A DNA stretch of 12,130 nucleotides from UBA8110 sp964597275 (GCA_964597275.1 CAZQXS010000114.1:1-12130); one strand, 5' to 3'. Positions 1 through 7,204 are shown, counted from the first letter of the stretch. The notes: generated by a model from the letters alone, not told the origin. Translations and numbers: made by a program.

Positions 1-40
1 CCGATGCGCTCCTGCTTGGGGCGTGTCGGCTTTTTGGTTT

Positions 41-72
41 TCGGTGGCTGGCGGTGGCTGGTCGGTTGCTGG
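41..72 (+). repeat. G/T-rich tandem repeat, CGGTGGCTGG family
   Basis: The decamer CGGTGGCTGG occurs twice in perfect tandem (42-51 and 52-61), followed by a one-mismatch third copy at 63-72 (CGGTTGCTGG). The same decamer is found again at 9874-9883 and 10012-10021 in the repeats after yidC, always with the G-rich strand on +. This is therefore one dispersed family with at least three loci in the window. The closely spaced GG doublets could in principle form two-tier quadruplexes, which is inference only. Confidence 0.75.
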
Positions 73-78
73 GCTGGT

Positions 79-127
79 CCGCAGATTGCGCAGATTCCCA
101 AGATTTCTTGATCCGCATGATCCGTGG
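79..127. repeat. Eroded inverted repeat, CCGCAGATTNCGCAGATT type
   Basis: The left arm starts CCGCAGATTGCGCAGATT (79-96). The right arm ends with GATCCGCATGATCCGTGG (110-127), whose reverse complement lines up with the left arm with several substitutions and a small gap. The middle, AAGATTTCTT, is itself nearly self-complementary. This looks like a decayed copy of a palindromic dispersed element; no coding function is seen. Confidence 0.5.
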
Positions 128-267
128 CGTTGGGCGGTTTGCAAGGGGCGGTGACAACCGCCGAGGCTTCCGATTCGTTTGGGGGTGATCTTTTTCCTGA
201 ACGCTTGAGGTTGTCCGCAGGTTCCCGCATCCTGAACGCCAACGGCAAACGCTGTCCCAATCCTTGA

Positions 268-328
268 GCCGCCAAGCACGCGAGGGGCCGCCCGGAAAAC
301 GGAGCGGGACTTCGTGCCCTTCGTGGCC
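268..328. repeat. Eroded inverted repeat ending in TTCGTGCCCTTCGTGG
   Basis: The arms at about 268-291 (starting GCCGCCAAGCACGCGAGG) and 304-328 (ending TTCGTGCCCTTCGTGGCC) are imperfect reverse complements; both strands read as variants of a CCACGAAGNGCACGAAG pattern. It lies directly before the ribosome binding site of the next gene and so would be in its 5' leader if transcription starts upstream. The alignment was made by eye and is imperfect. Confidence 0.45.
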
Positions 329-348
329 GAAATCCATCATCCCAACTC

Positions 349-353
349 GGAGG
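349..353 (+). promoter_or_regulatory. Shine-Dalgarno site of the gcvT-glyA fusion
   Basis: GGAGG lies four bases before the ATG at 358. It is the clearest SD in the window and supports this start, which also gives a T-protein N-terminus of normal length. Confidence 0.75.
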
Positions 354-357
354 TTCC

Positions 358-3024
358 ATGAACCACGTTGCCCCGGCAACTTCCCCTTTGCTCAAAACCC
401 CACTCCACGACTGGCACACCGCGAACGGCGGCAAGCTCATTGATTTTGGCGGCTGGGACATGCCGGTGCAGTACGCCTCCGGCATTCTCAAGGAACACCT
501 CGCCACGCGGCGCTACGGGGGGCTGTTTGATGTCAGCCACATGGGGCGCTTCCGGATTCACGGCAAGGACACCGTGCCCTTCTTGCAGCACGTCCTCACC
601 AACAACGCCGAGTCGCTGGACTCGTGGCAGGCGCAGTACACGCTGATTCCCAACGAAAACGGCGGCTTGCTCGATGACGCCTACCTCTACCATCCGGGAG
701 ACGAGTACTTTCTGGTGGTCAACGCCTCCAACCGCGAGAAGGACTGGAATCACTTTCAGGCGCAGGCCAAGGCGTTTGACGTGAGCCTGACGGACGAAAC
801 CAACGAGGTGGCGATGATCGCCTTTCAGGGGCCGCTCTCCGGGCGCATCCTCTCGGAAGTGAAGCGTGAGGGCGCGATGCCGGAAACCTTCCGCAACAGC
901 CTCTCGTCCATGACGATTCTCGGCACGGAGGTGCTGGTCGCCCGCACGGGCTACACGGGGGAGCCGATTGGGTTTGAGGTGTTTGCGCCTGCGGACAAGG
1001 CGGAGGCGATTTGGGCGCGGCTGGAGGAAGCCGGGAAGGACGAGGGCGTGGTCGCCGCTGGATTGGGGGCGCGGGACACCCTGCGGCTTGAGGCCGGAAT
1101 GCCGCTCTACGGGCACGAGTTCGGGATGGACCCGGAAGGCAAGGAGATTCCGGCCTTTGCGTTTCCACTCACCTCGGTCGCGGTCAGCTTTTCGCAGCGC
1201 AAGGGCGACTTCGTGGGGCGGGCGGCCTTGCGGGCGCAGTTCGAGGAAATCCGCAAACTGCGGATGGGGCAGTACGAGCCTTCCGAAATTCTGCCCCGCC
1301 GCTTCCTGCCGCTGGCACTCAAGGACAAGGGCATCACACGCCAAGGGGACACGGTGCATTGGGAAGGGCAGCAGGTGGGGGTGATCACGAGCGGAACGAT
1401 GGTGCCCTATTGGAAGTTCGAGGGCGAGGGCGCGACCATGCGGATCACGGAGGAGCAGGATCGGCGGGCGCTCGCCTTGGCCTACGTGGACGCCACGGTG
1501 CCCACCGAGCAGAAACTGGAAATCGAAGTCCGGGGACGGCGGCTGGAGGCGCAACTGGTGCGCTGGCATGGGCGTTCGGAGGCTCCCCCGTACTTCCGGG
1601 CGATTCCGGTGGATTGGGAAGCGAAGGGCGCAGCAGCGGCTTCGCTCTCCTCGCAGGAGCAGGTGAGCCTGCTTTTGCAGAAAACGCTGGACAACCACGA
1701 GTGGCGGCAGCGCCGCTGCATCAACCTGATTCCCTCGGAGATGACGCAGTCCTCGCTGGTGCGGCTGCTCCAGATCACGGACCCCTGCGGGCGTTACGCC
1801 GAACACAAGGAACTGCTCGCGGCCTTTGAGCAGGAGGTGTTCTACTACCAAGGCACCGAGTTCATCGCGTGGACCGAAGAGCGTCTGGTGGAGGAAATGC
1901 AGAGCTTCCTCGGCTACCCCCTTGTGGAGACGCGGGTCATCAGCGGGCAGATGGCGAACATGACCATCTTCAGCGCCCTTGTGGATTTCCGCAACCGCAC
2001 GGATCGCCGCAGCGAGCCGCGCCGTCTCCCCCTGGTGATGAACAACCACATCGGCAAGGGCGGGCACCTCAGTTCGCAGCCGATGGGAGCGTTGCGGGAC
2101 TACGTTGCCAAGGATCCCGTCACCGAAAAATACGCGGTCCTCAACTTCCCGGTGCAGCCCGACAACCCGTACCGCATTGACGTGGAGGAAACCGCGAACC
2201 TGCTGGACCGCTTTGACCCGGAACTGATCATCCTCGGCAAGAGCATGATCCTGCATCCTGAACCGGTGGCGGCCCTCCGGAAGATGCTGGACGCGAAGCC
2301 GTCACGGCCAGTTATCATGTACGACATGGCGCACGTCCTCGGCTTGATTGGGCCGCATTTCCAGAATCCCTATGCGGAGGGCGCGGACATCATCACCGGG
2401 TCCACGCACAAGACCTTCTACGGATCCCAGCGCGGTGTGATTGGGGCGGCGTTTGAAGAAGGTGCCCCGGAGTTTGAGTTGTGGAAGTCGATTGAGCGGA
2501 GAGCCTTTCCGGGCGCGGTCAGCAACCACCACCTCGGCACCCTGCTGGGCCTGTTGATGGCGGCGCTGGAGATGAACGCCTTCAAGGAGACCTACCAGCC
2601 GCAAGTGATCGCCAACGCCAAGGCGTTTGCAAAAGCACTGGCGGACGAGGGACTGGGGGTGCAGGGCGATCCGGAGGTCGGTTACACCGAAACCCATCAG
2701 GTCGTCGTCGTCGTCGGCTACGCACAGGGCTGCGCGGTCGCGCAGGAGATGGAGGAGAGCAACATCATCGTCAATTATCAGGCGGTGCCCTCCGACGAAA
2801 GCTTCACCTCCAGTTCCGGACTGCGCATGGGGGTTGCGGAAATGACGCGCTTTGGGATGAAGGAGGACGACTTCCGGGAATTCGCTCCGCTTTTTGTGGA
2901 GGCGGTGCAGGGCAAGAATGTCGGCGAGGAGGTCGCCCGCTTCCGCGAGCGTTTCCAGTCCATGCACTACTGCTTCGACTCCGAACTCTATCAGGTGCGG
3001 AGTCGGCTGGCGCGGCTGTTCTGA
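358..3024 (+). CDS. gcvT/glyA: Fused glycine-cleavage T-protein / serine hydroxymethyltransferase-like enzyme
   Basis: An 888-residue cytoplasmic fusion of two one-carbon enzymes. Residues about 10-415 are GcvT (aminomethyltransferase), which takes the methylamine from lipoyl-H-protein and gives ammonia plus 5,10-methylene-THF. Seen here: DMPVQYASG (34-42), GLFDVSHMG (55-63), GGLLDD with the presumed catalytic Asp (102-107), RTGYTGE (196-202) and GLGARDTLRLEAGMPLYGHE (235-254). Residues about 430-870 are a PLP fold-type I domain of the SHMT family: NLIPSE (456-461), RYAE (479-482), YYQGTE (496-501, glutamate matching the SHMT catalytic Glu), SGQMAN (529-534), GGHL (568-571), DMAH (656-659), STHKT with the PLP lysine K685, and R823 in GLRMG. 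The parts are usually separate proteins of about 365 and 420 residues. The SHMT half is divergent (STHKTFYGSQRG where usual SHMT has TTTHKTLxGPRGG), so it may have changed specificity, for example threonine-aldolase-like. The T-half has extra residues around 299-312 and 350-368. No gcvH or gcvP is visible. The gene converges on greA with 18 bases between stops. Confidence 0.9.
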   Translation: MNHVAPATSPLLKTPLHDWHTANGGKLIDFGGWDMPVQYASGILKEHLATRRYGGLFDVSHMGRFRIHGKDTVPFLQHVLTNNAESLDSWQAQYTLIPNENGGLLDDAYLYHPGDEYFLVVNASNREKDWNHFQAQAKAFDVSLTDETNEVAMIAFQGPLSGRILSEVKREGAMPETFRNSLSSMTILGTEVLVARTGYTGEPIGFEVFAPADKAEAIWARLEEAGKDEGVVAAGLGARDTLRLEAGMPLYGHEFGMDPEGKEIPAFAFPLTSVAVSFSQRKGDFVGRAALRAQFEEIRKLRMGQYEPSEILPRRFLPLALKDKGITRQGDTVHWEGQQVGVITSGTMVPYWKFEGEGATMRITEEQDRRALALAYVDATVPTEQKLEIEVRGRRLEAQLVRWHGRSEAPPYFRAIPVDWEAKGAAAASLSSQEQVSLLLQKTLDNHEWRQRRCINLIPSEMTQSSLVRLLQITDPCGRYAEHKELLAAFEQEVFYYQGTEFIAWTEERLVEEMQSFLGYPLVETRVISGQMANMTIFSALVDFRNRTDRRSEPRRLPLVMNNHIGKGGHLSSQPMGALRDYVAKDPVTEKYAVLNFPVQPDNPYRIDVEETANLLDRFDPELIILGKSMILHPEPVAALRKMLDAKPSRPVIMYDMAHVLGLIGPHFQNPYAEGADIITGSTHKTFYGSQRGVIGAAFEEGAPEFELWKSIERRAFPGAVSNHHLGTLLGLLMAALEMNAFKETYQPQVIANAKAFAKALADEGLGVQGDPEVGYTETHQVVVVVGYAQGCAVAQEMEESNIIVNYQAVPSDESFTSSSGLRMGVAEMTRFGMKEDDFREFAPLFVEAVQGKNVGEEVARFRERFQSMHYCFDSELYQVRSRLARLF

Positions 3025-3042
3025 GGCCACCGCAGGAGCGGC

Positions 3043-3522
3043 CTAGCCCAAGAACTCCACTTCGAGGATTTCCACCTCCAGCTTGCCCTTGGGGATGGGG
3101 ATGATGACGGTGTCGCCGGAGGTCTTGCCGATGAGGGCGCGGGCGATGGGGGAGTTCACCGAGATTTTCCTGGCCTCCAGATCCGCCTCGTCCTCCCCCA
3201 CAATCTGGTAGCACTTCTCTTCGTCGGTGTTGACATCCACGAAGGTGACGGTCGCCCCAAAGATCACCTTCTCCCCGGAAAGCTTGGCCACGTCAATCAC
3301 CTGCGCGAAGGCGAGCTTGCCGTTGAGTTCCTGAATCCGCCCTTCCAGAAACCCCTGCTGCTCCTTGGCCGCATGGTACTCGGCGTTTTCGGAGAGGTCG
3401 CCGTGGGCGCGGGCTTCCGCAATGGAGTTGACCACCGCAGGACGCTCCACGGTGGTGAGGTGGTGCAACTCGTCCTTGAGCTTTTCATGGCCCTGAACGG
3501 TCATCGGATAGGAATCACTCAT
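3043..3522 (-). CDS. greA: Transcription elongation factor GreA
   Basis: 159 residues, the normal GreA length. GreA enters the RNA polymerase secondary channel and stimulates cleavage of backtracked RNA. The N-terminal half (about 1-75) is the antiparallel coiled coil; its tip carries GDLSENAEY (41-49) with the conserved acidic pair D42 and E45 that helps hold the catalytic magnesium. The C-terminal half (about 80-159) is the FKBP-like domain, with ISVNSPIARALIGKTSGD (120-137) typical of the family. The start at 3522 gives a normal N-terminus; the SD is weak. The gene lies downstream of the M16 protease on the same strand, 115 bases away with a long hairpin repeat between, so it may be co-transcribed or have its own promoter. 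Confidence is high. Confidence 0.97.
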   Translation of the reverse strand: MSDSYPMTVQGHEKLKDELHHLTTVERPAVVNSIAEARAHGDLSENAEYHAAKEQQGFLEGRIQELNGKLAFAQVIDVAKLSGEKVIFGATVTFVDVNTDEEKCYQIVGEDEADLEARKISVNSPIARALIGKTSGDTVIIPIPKGKLEVEILEVEFLG

Positions 3523-3549
3523 TTTGAATTTTCGATTAGCGTAGTTTTT

Positions 3550-3616
3550 ACCACAGAGACACAGAGGACACAGAGGTTTTTTGGTATTTTCTCTGCGTGC
3601 TTTGCGTCTCTGCGGT
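3550..3616. repeat. Long palindromic repeat, ACCACAGAGACACAGAGG type
   Basis: Two 27-base arms (3550-3576 and 3590-3616) match as reverse complements at 21 of 27 positions around a 13-base T-rich loop. The left arm contains the perfect 9-base tandem GACACAGAG (3558-3566, 3567-3575). In the transcript that would run from the M16 gene towards greA (- strand), three of the six mismatches become G-U pairs, leaving only three unpaired positions. It occupies most of the 115-base gap between the two genes. No U-tract follows the hairpin on the - strand, so it is not a standard intrinsic terminator. Confidence 0.8.
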
Positions 3617-3637
3617 GATTTTTAGCCCATTGGGGTT

Positions 3638-6600
3638 TCAGGGTGCGCAGAGGGCCGGACAGGGGTGCGCCTGCTTGAACTCGTCGATTGAGTTGATGCG
3701 GTTCCCGCTCACCGGGCCGTCCTCGTGGACGCTTCCGACCATGCGCAGCACGAGCCGCCGCTGTTGCTCCGGAGCGAAGTAGGTCTGGAGAATGTCCTGC
3801 AAATCGGCGACCGTGAGCCGCTGGAGCGCGTCAATCTCGCGGCTGTTGTAGTCAAAGTCGGCGTTGCGGTGGCGGATGATGCTGAAGAGCCGCGAGGTTT
3901 CTTCCGAAATCGAGGTGGAGCGCCGCAGCTTGCCCCCCAACACCGAGCGCTTGAGCTTGGCGAGTTGTGCCTCCGGGATTTGGGACAAGCCTTCCAGAAA
4001 CTTCGGGAGGTACGCATCCACCCGTTGCTGAAGTGTGTTGGGGTCGTAGCGTCCGGACTGGAGCAGGAAGACGAGGCCGAGCGTTTCCTCCAGTTCGGTG
4101 TAGCCTGCGTTGACGATGTAGCCCAACTGCTGCTGGGTGCGGAGTTCGTTGTAGAACTGCGGTTGCAGGGCGTTGCTCAGCACCATCATCGCCGTGCGCA
4201 GGCGGGGAGTGCGTTGCGCGATCTGGAATTCCATCACCAGCGCGGAATTCTCCACCTCCATCTTGCGGGAGAAGGTGTGGGCGGCTCCGGGTTCGATTTG
4301 CAGGACTTGCTCCCGGAAACGCTCGTCGGGGGGCAGCGGCTGCTCGGCAAAGGTTTTCAGCAGCGGCGCCAGCGTCTTCCGGACGGTTTCGGCATCGAGA
4401 TTCCCGTAGGCCAGCCCCTCGGCGTACATGCGCTTGAAGAGGTTTTTGCGCATGAAGTTTTTTACGTCCCGGAGGGTGATGTTCTGGATTTCGCGATCGT
4501 AATCCCACAGCGCGAACTTGCGATCCTCCAGCAGCAAACTGCGGTAGTAGAACGCTTGCTGGTAGGGTTGCTGGAGGTGAAAGTTCTGGTAGCTGCGGCG
4601 TTTCTTCTCCTGGAGTTCGGCAAAGGTCGCCTTGCTCACCGTGGCGTTGCGCAGCCGTCCTGCGATGGTCTTGACGAGTTCCGGCAGCTTGTCCGAATAG
4701 CCGCTGAATTCCAAGCTCAGCCCCTCCTTGTTGACCCCGACGCTGTAGCCCATGCCTGCCAGCAGGATGGGGTAGCTGAACTCGTTGAGGCTTTCCCGGA
4801 TCACGTCCACCGCGAGTTGCGACAGCACGGCGCGTTGCGGCGAGGCATAGACCTCCGGGGAGTGCAGCATCAGGACGATGCGCGCCTTGGGCGTTTCAAA
4901 ACGGTAATCCTGCTGAAACCAGATGCGCCCCCGCTCCGTGTCGAGCAACACCTCCGGCTCCGGAACGACGTGTTTGAGGACCAGCCCCCGTGCCTGCGTC
5001 CGCTGTTCTGGAGAAAGCACGGCGAGGGCGGTTTCGCTGAGCGCGTCCCACGACTCCCACGAGCGGCCCTGCGCCTGCTCCAGCGAACGCAGCAGGCTTT
5101 CCGGAAAGCCCTCCTGCCGCAGTCCTGCCAGCGTCTGGAACGTCACCCGGAACTTGCCCCGGAACGGCTTCACGCTGAGGTCTTCTGGAACGAAGGGATT
5201 GGGCGCGGGCAGCGTGAGCTTGGGGTGCAGCTTGGCGGTTTTCCACTGCTTCACCCAGTTTGCGTGGGTTTCCGTGTAGGCGTACTCGGCTCCGTAGAAC
5301 GGTTCTGTCTCGGTGGTTTTTACGTTTCGGGACGCAAGAATCGCGAGCAGGTTGTCCGGCGTGAGCCGGAAGAGCATGCTGTCATAAAGCCGTTTGTTGA
5401 ACTTGCTGATCAGGTAGGGGTCGCGCTCCAGCGTGCGCATGGGGTAGAACTGGAGCAGCACGGCGAAGGTGTTGACCAGATCGGTGCCCTCCGCCTTCTC
5501 CGCAAACTGGTAGTCCAGTTCGGTCATGCGGCGGTTTTCCTCGTACACGAAGGGCGGCGGCGGGGTGCGGCGCAAAAGCTGGAGGTACTGGAAGGTACGC
5601 GTGATCACGGTGCGCAGGCGTTTTTCGCCCTTTTCCGTGAGCTGCACGGTGATCTCGAAGGAGGCGTAATCGCGCTTGCGCTCGCCTCCTCCGGCAGAAA
5701 GTCCGGTCGCCAAGCCCTCCGCCTTGAGCAGCGACAGCAGGCTGCCCTTGCCCTCGTGCCCGATCAGGAAGCCGAGCAGGCTGAGCGGCTTGCTCTTGTA
5801 GTAGCGCAACACCGAGGGCAGCGGGAAGACGAGCGTGAGGTCGCGCTGGTCCTTCACCGTCTTGACCTTAAGCAAGCGGAAACGCTCGTTGCGCGGCAGG
5901 AAGTTCCACGGGAGGCGCGGAGTCTTGAGGGCGCGGTTGACGACTTTCGCAAAGCGCGGGACCACCCAGTTTTGCAGGGTGTCGAGGCTCTGGCGTCCGG
6001 AAACCGCGAGGGTCATGCGGTTGCTGGAGTAGTGCTGCCGGTAGAAGCCGAGCAGTTCCTCGCGGGTGACGCCACGCAGGGTGTCGAGGTTTCCGGTCGA
6101 GAAGTGCTGGGAGGGGTGTCCCGGCGCGTAAACCGTGCGCCGCACCTGCGAGATGCGCCGATGGTCGTTGGGGATGTTCTTGGAGTGCTCCGCGTCCACC
6201 GCCTTGAGTTCGCGCTCGACGAGTTCGGGGTTGAAAGCCGGGGCGACGAAGAATTGGGAGAAGCGGTCCAGCGCCTCCTCCAGATGGTCCCCGGAAACCT
6301 CAAAGAAGTAGTTCGTTAGTGTCTCGGCAGTGTAGGCGTTGCTGAAGCCGTCGTGGGTGGCGACGAACTCCTGATAGCTGCCTGCGTCGGGGTACTTCTT
6401 GGTGCCGAGGAAGAGCATGTGTTCGAGGAAGTGCGCAAGCCCCTGCCGCTCCGGTGGATCGGCCATCGAACCAACGCCCACCACCAGCGAGGCCGAGCCG
6501 TGTTGCAGGGTGGAGTCGGAGACGAGCATCACCTTGAGGCCGTTGGGCAGCAGAAAGCGGCGGTACTGGCGCTCCGGATAGCGCGGGTCGGTGTTGTCCA

Positions 6601-6688
6601 GTGCCCCGGCGTGGGCCAGCGAGGTCCACAACAGCAGGGGGAGCAGGGCCAGCAACAGGCGTGATTTCAGCAAAAACCGCATACGCAT
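3638..6688 (-). CDS. Periplasmic M16 (pitrilysin/insulinase family) zinc protease
   Basis: 1016 residues. A signal peptide is clear: basic MRMRFLLKSR, a leucine-rich core and a likely cut after AHA (25-27), so the enzyme should act in the periplasm. The inverted zinc motif HxxEH is HFLEH (86-90); the third ligand is E167 in VDAEH, 77 residues after H90 as in pitrilysin. Family features follow in order: NAYTAETLTNYFFEV (117-131), a substrate-pocket segment EGLATGLSAGG (324-334), and near the C-terminus LRTQQQLGYIV (849-859), the conserved Arg/Tyr patch of the closed chamber. The single chain holds all four M16 domains. E. coli pitrilysin has 962 residues; the extra length here seems to lie largely at about 508-573, between NPFVPEDL and PEPEVLLD. 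Likely role: breakdown of short peptides. It is transcribed divergently from cyaY with 149 bases between starts; no strong SD is seen. An alternative start at M3 (6682) would change little. Confidence 0.93.
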   Translation of the reverse strand: MRMRFLLKSRLLLALLPLLLWTSLAHAGALDNTDPRYPERQYRRFLLPNGLKVMLVSDSTLQHGSASLVVGVGSMADPPERQGLAHFLEHMLFLGTKKYPDAGSYQEFVATHDGFSNAYTAETLTNYFFEVSGDHLEEALDRFSQFFVAPAFNPELVERELKAVDAEHSKNIPNDHRRISQVRRTVYAPGHPSQHFSTGNLDTLRGVTREELLGFYRQHYSSNRMTLAVSGRQSLDTLQNWVVPRFAKVVNRALKTPRLPWNFLPRNERFRLLKVKTVKDQRDLTLVFPLPSVLRYYKSKPLSLLGFLIGHEGKGSLLSLLKAEGLATGLSAGGGERKRDYASFEITVQLTEKGEKRLRTVITRTFQYLQLLRRTPPPPFVYEENRRMTELDYQFAEKAEGTDLVNTFAVLLQFYPMRTLERDPYLISKFNKRLYDSMLFRLTPDNLLAILASRNVKTTETEPFYGAEYAYTETHANWVKQWKTAKLHPKLTLPAPNPFVPEDLSVKPFRGKFRVTFQTLAGLRQEGFPESLLRSLEQAQGRSWESWDALSETALAVLSPEQRTQARGLVLKHVVPEPEVLLDTERGRIWFQQDYRFETPKARIVLMLHSPEVYASPQRAVLSQLAVDVIRESLNEFSYPILLAGMGYSVGVNKEGLSLEFSGYSDKLPELVKTIAGRLRNATVSKATFAELQEKKRRSYQNFHLQQPYQQAFYYRSLLLEDRKFALWDYDREIQNITLRDVKNFMRKNLFKRMYAEGLAYGNLDAETVRKTLAPLLKTFAEQPLPPDERFREQVLQIEPGAAHTFSRKMEVENSALVMEFQIAQRTPRLRTAMMVLSNALQPQFYNELRTQQQLGYIVNAGYTELEETLGLVFLLQSGRYDPNTLQQRVDAYLPKFLEGLSQIPEAQLAKLKRSVLGGKLRRSTSISEETSRLFSIIRHRNADFDYNSREIDALQRLTVADLQDILQTYFAPEQQRRLVLRMVGSVHEDGPVSGNRINSIDEFKQAHPCPALCAP

Positions 6689-6769
6689 TTAATTCACATA
6701 CCAAGATGAAGGATCAACGGTGGAGCAAGACATTCTGAAAAGTGCGCACGGAAAACGCAACCGGAATCC

Positions 6770-6779
6770 CGGAATTCCG
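6770..6779. promoter_or_regulatory. Perfect 10-bp palindrome next to the cyaY -35 box
   Basis: CGGAATTCCG is perfectly self-complementary, ends two bases before the proposed cyaY -35 box, and is preceded by a related half-site (CCGGAATCC, 6761-6769). A second perfect palindrome, GTGCGCAC, lies at 6742-6749. Their position between divergent genes would suit an operator, but no regulator is identified. Confidence 0.3.
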
Positions 6780-6780
6780 T

Positions 6781-6808
6781 TTGACTCTCGAAGGGGCTGC
6801 TCTACGAT
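6781..6808 (+). promoter_or_regulatory. Predicted sigma70-type promoter of cyaY
   Basis: TTGACT (6781-6786) and TACGAT (6803-6808) are separated by 16 bases and fit the -35 and -10 consensus well. AAGGA (6827-6831), six bases before the ATG at 6838, is a good SD and supports that start. Confidence 0.6.
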
Positions 6809-6837
6809 AATCCAAGGACTACAACCAAGGAAGACGC

Positions 6838-7161
6838 ATGGAAAACAAGGAATATTTTGAGCGCGTGGGCGCAATCTTTCGGAAGGTGGAGGACTTGCTG
6901 GACGAGTTTGAGGACGAGATTGACTACGACCGCACCCCGGACAAGCTGGAACTCACCATCGAGGCCACGGGCCGCAAGATCGTCCTCAACACCCAGCAGG
7001 CGATTCACGAACTCTGGCTGGCGGGCAACGCGAGGGGCTGGCACTTCAAGTTCTTGCCGGAGCAGGACCGCTGGTTTGCCGAAGCCGAGCAGGAGGAGTT
7101 CCACGACTGCTTCACGCGCCTCTTGGGAGACCACCTCGGCCAGCCCGTGGCCTTCCCCTGA
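6838..7161 (+). CDS. cyaY: CyaY, bacterial frataxin (iron-sulfur cluster assembly regulator)
   Basis: 107 residues, the normal CyaY length. Frataxins bind iron through an acidic first helix and modulate the IscS-IscU cluster assembly machinery in the cytoplasm. Here the first helix and edge are acidic (VEDLLDEFEDEIDYD, 17-31), followed by the beta-sheet strands KLELTIEATGRKIVLN (36-51), then TQQAIHELWLAG (52-63) and GWHFKF (67-72), which match the family's conserved core with its Trp, and a C-terminal helix (about 84-99). The gene has a good SD and a plausible promoter and sits 81 bases upstream of rpmH. No isc or suf genes are visible. cyaY is best known from alpha-, beta- and gammaproteobacteria, which is a useful clue to the lineage. 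Confidence 0.9.
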   Translation: MENKEYFERVGAIFRKVEDLLDEFEDEIDYDRTPDKLELTIEATGRKIVLNTQQAIHELWLAGNARGWHFKFLPEQDRWFAEAEQEEFHDCFTRLLGDHLGQPVAFP

Positions 7162-7174
7162 TCTCCGAAAAAAC

Positions 7175-7204
7175 TTGTCAGTCCGGAGCCGTTCCGGGTA
7201 CAAT
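7175..7204 (+). promoter_or_regulatory. Predicted sigma70-type promoter of the rpmH operon
   Basis: TTGTCA (7175-7180) and TACAAT (7199-7204) lie 18 bases apart in the cyaY-rpmH gap, 39 bases before the rpmH ATG. A strong promoter is expected in front of rpmH. GGGA at 7231-7234 is the likely SD. The -10 box lies within a perfect inverted repeat (7195-7209). Confidence 0.6.

Larger units (their letters stand above)
1..357. other. Non-coding region upstream of the gcvT-glyA fusion
   Basis: I see no supportable gene in these 357 bases. They contain a G/T-rich tandem repeat (41-72), an eroded inverted repeat (79-127), a small perfect hairpin at 147-162 (GGCGGT, loop GACA, ACCGCC) and a second eroded inverted repeat (268-328), then the Shine-Dalgarno site for the next gene. 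Because the gene downstream is a glycine-cleavage T-protein I looked for a glycine riboswitch and did not recognise its conserved core. No convincing sigma70 promoter was recognised by eye. Confidence 0.6.

Noticed and set aside
1..357. Glycine riboswitch upstream of the T-protein fusion
   Set aside because: Expected by context, but I could not recognise the conserved core or its paired elements; a covariance-model search would be decisive.
337..2256. 639-codon open frame on the - strand opposite the gcvT-glyA fusion
   Set aside because: It lies antisense to a gene with clear family motifs; its translation is rich in H, R, P and L with no recognisable domain, as expected for a shadow frame in GC-rich DNA.
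2701..2715. (GTC)5 microsatellite inside the SHMT domain as a possible phase-variable tract
   Set aside because: Trinucleotide units preserve the frame, and the encoded valines fit a beta strand of the fold; five units is unremarkable.
3024..3044. Small hairpin (CCGC-AGGA-GCGG, plus AGG/CCT) between the converging gcvT-glyA and greA stops, considered as a bidirectional terminator
   Set aside because: Short stem with a bulge and no T-run on either side; not enough to call a terminator.
3725..6319. 864-codon open frame on the + strand opposite the M16 protease
   Set aside because: Striking length, but the opposite strand encodes a full pitrilysin-type enzyme with signal peptide and zinc site; the antisense product has no recognisable domain.
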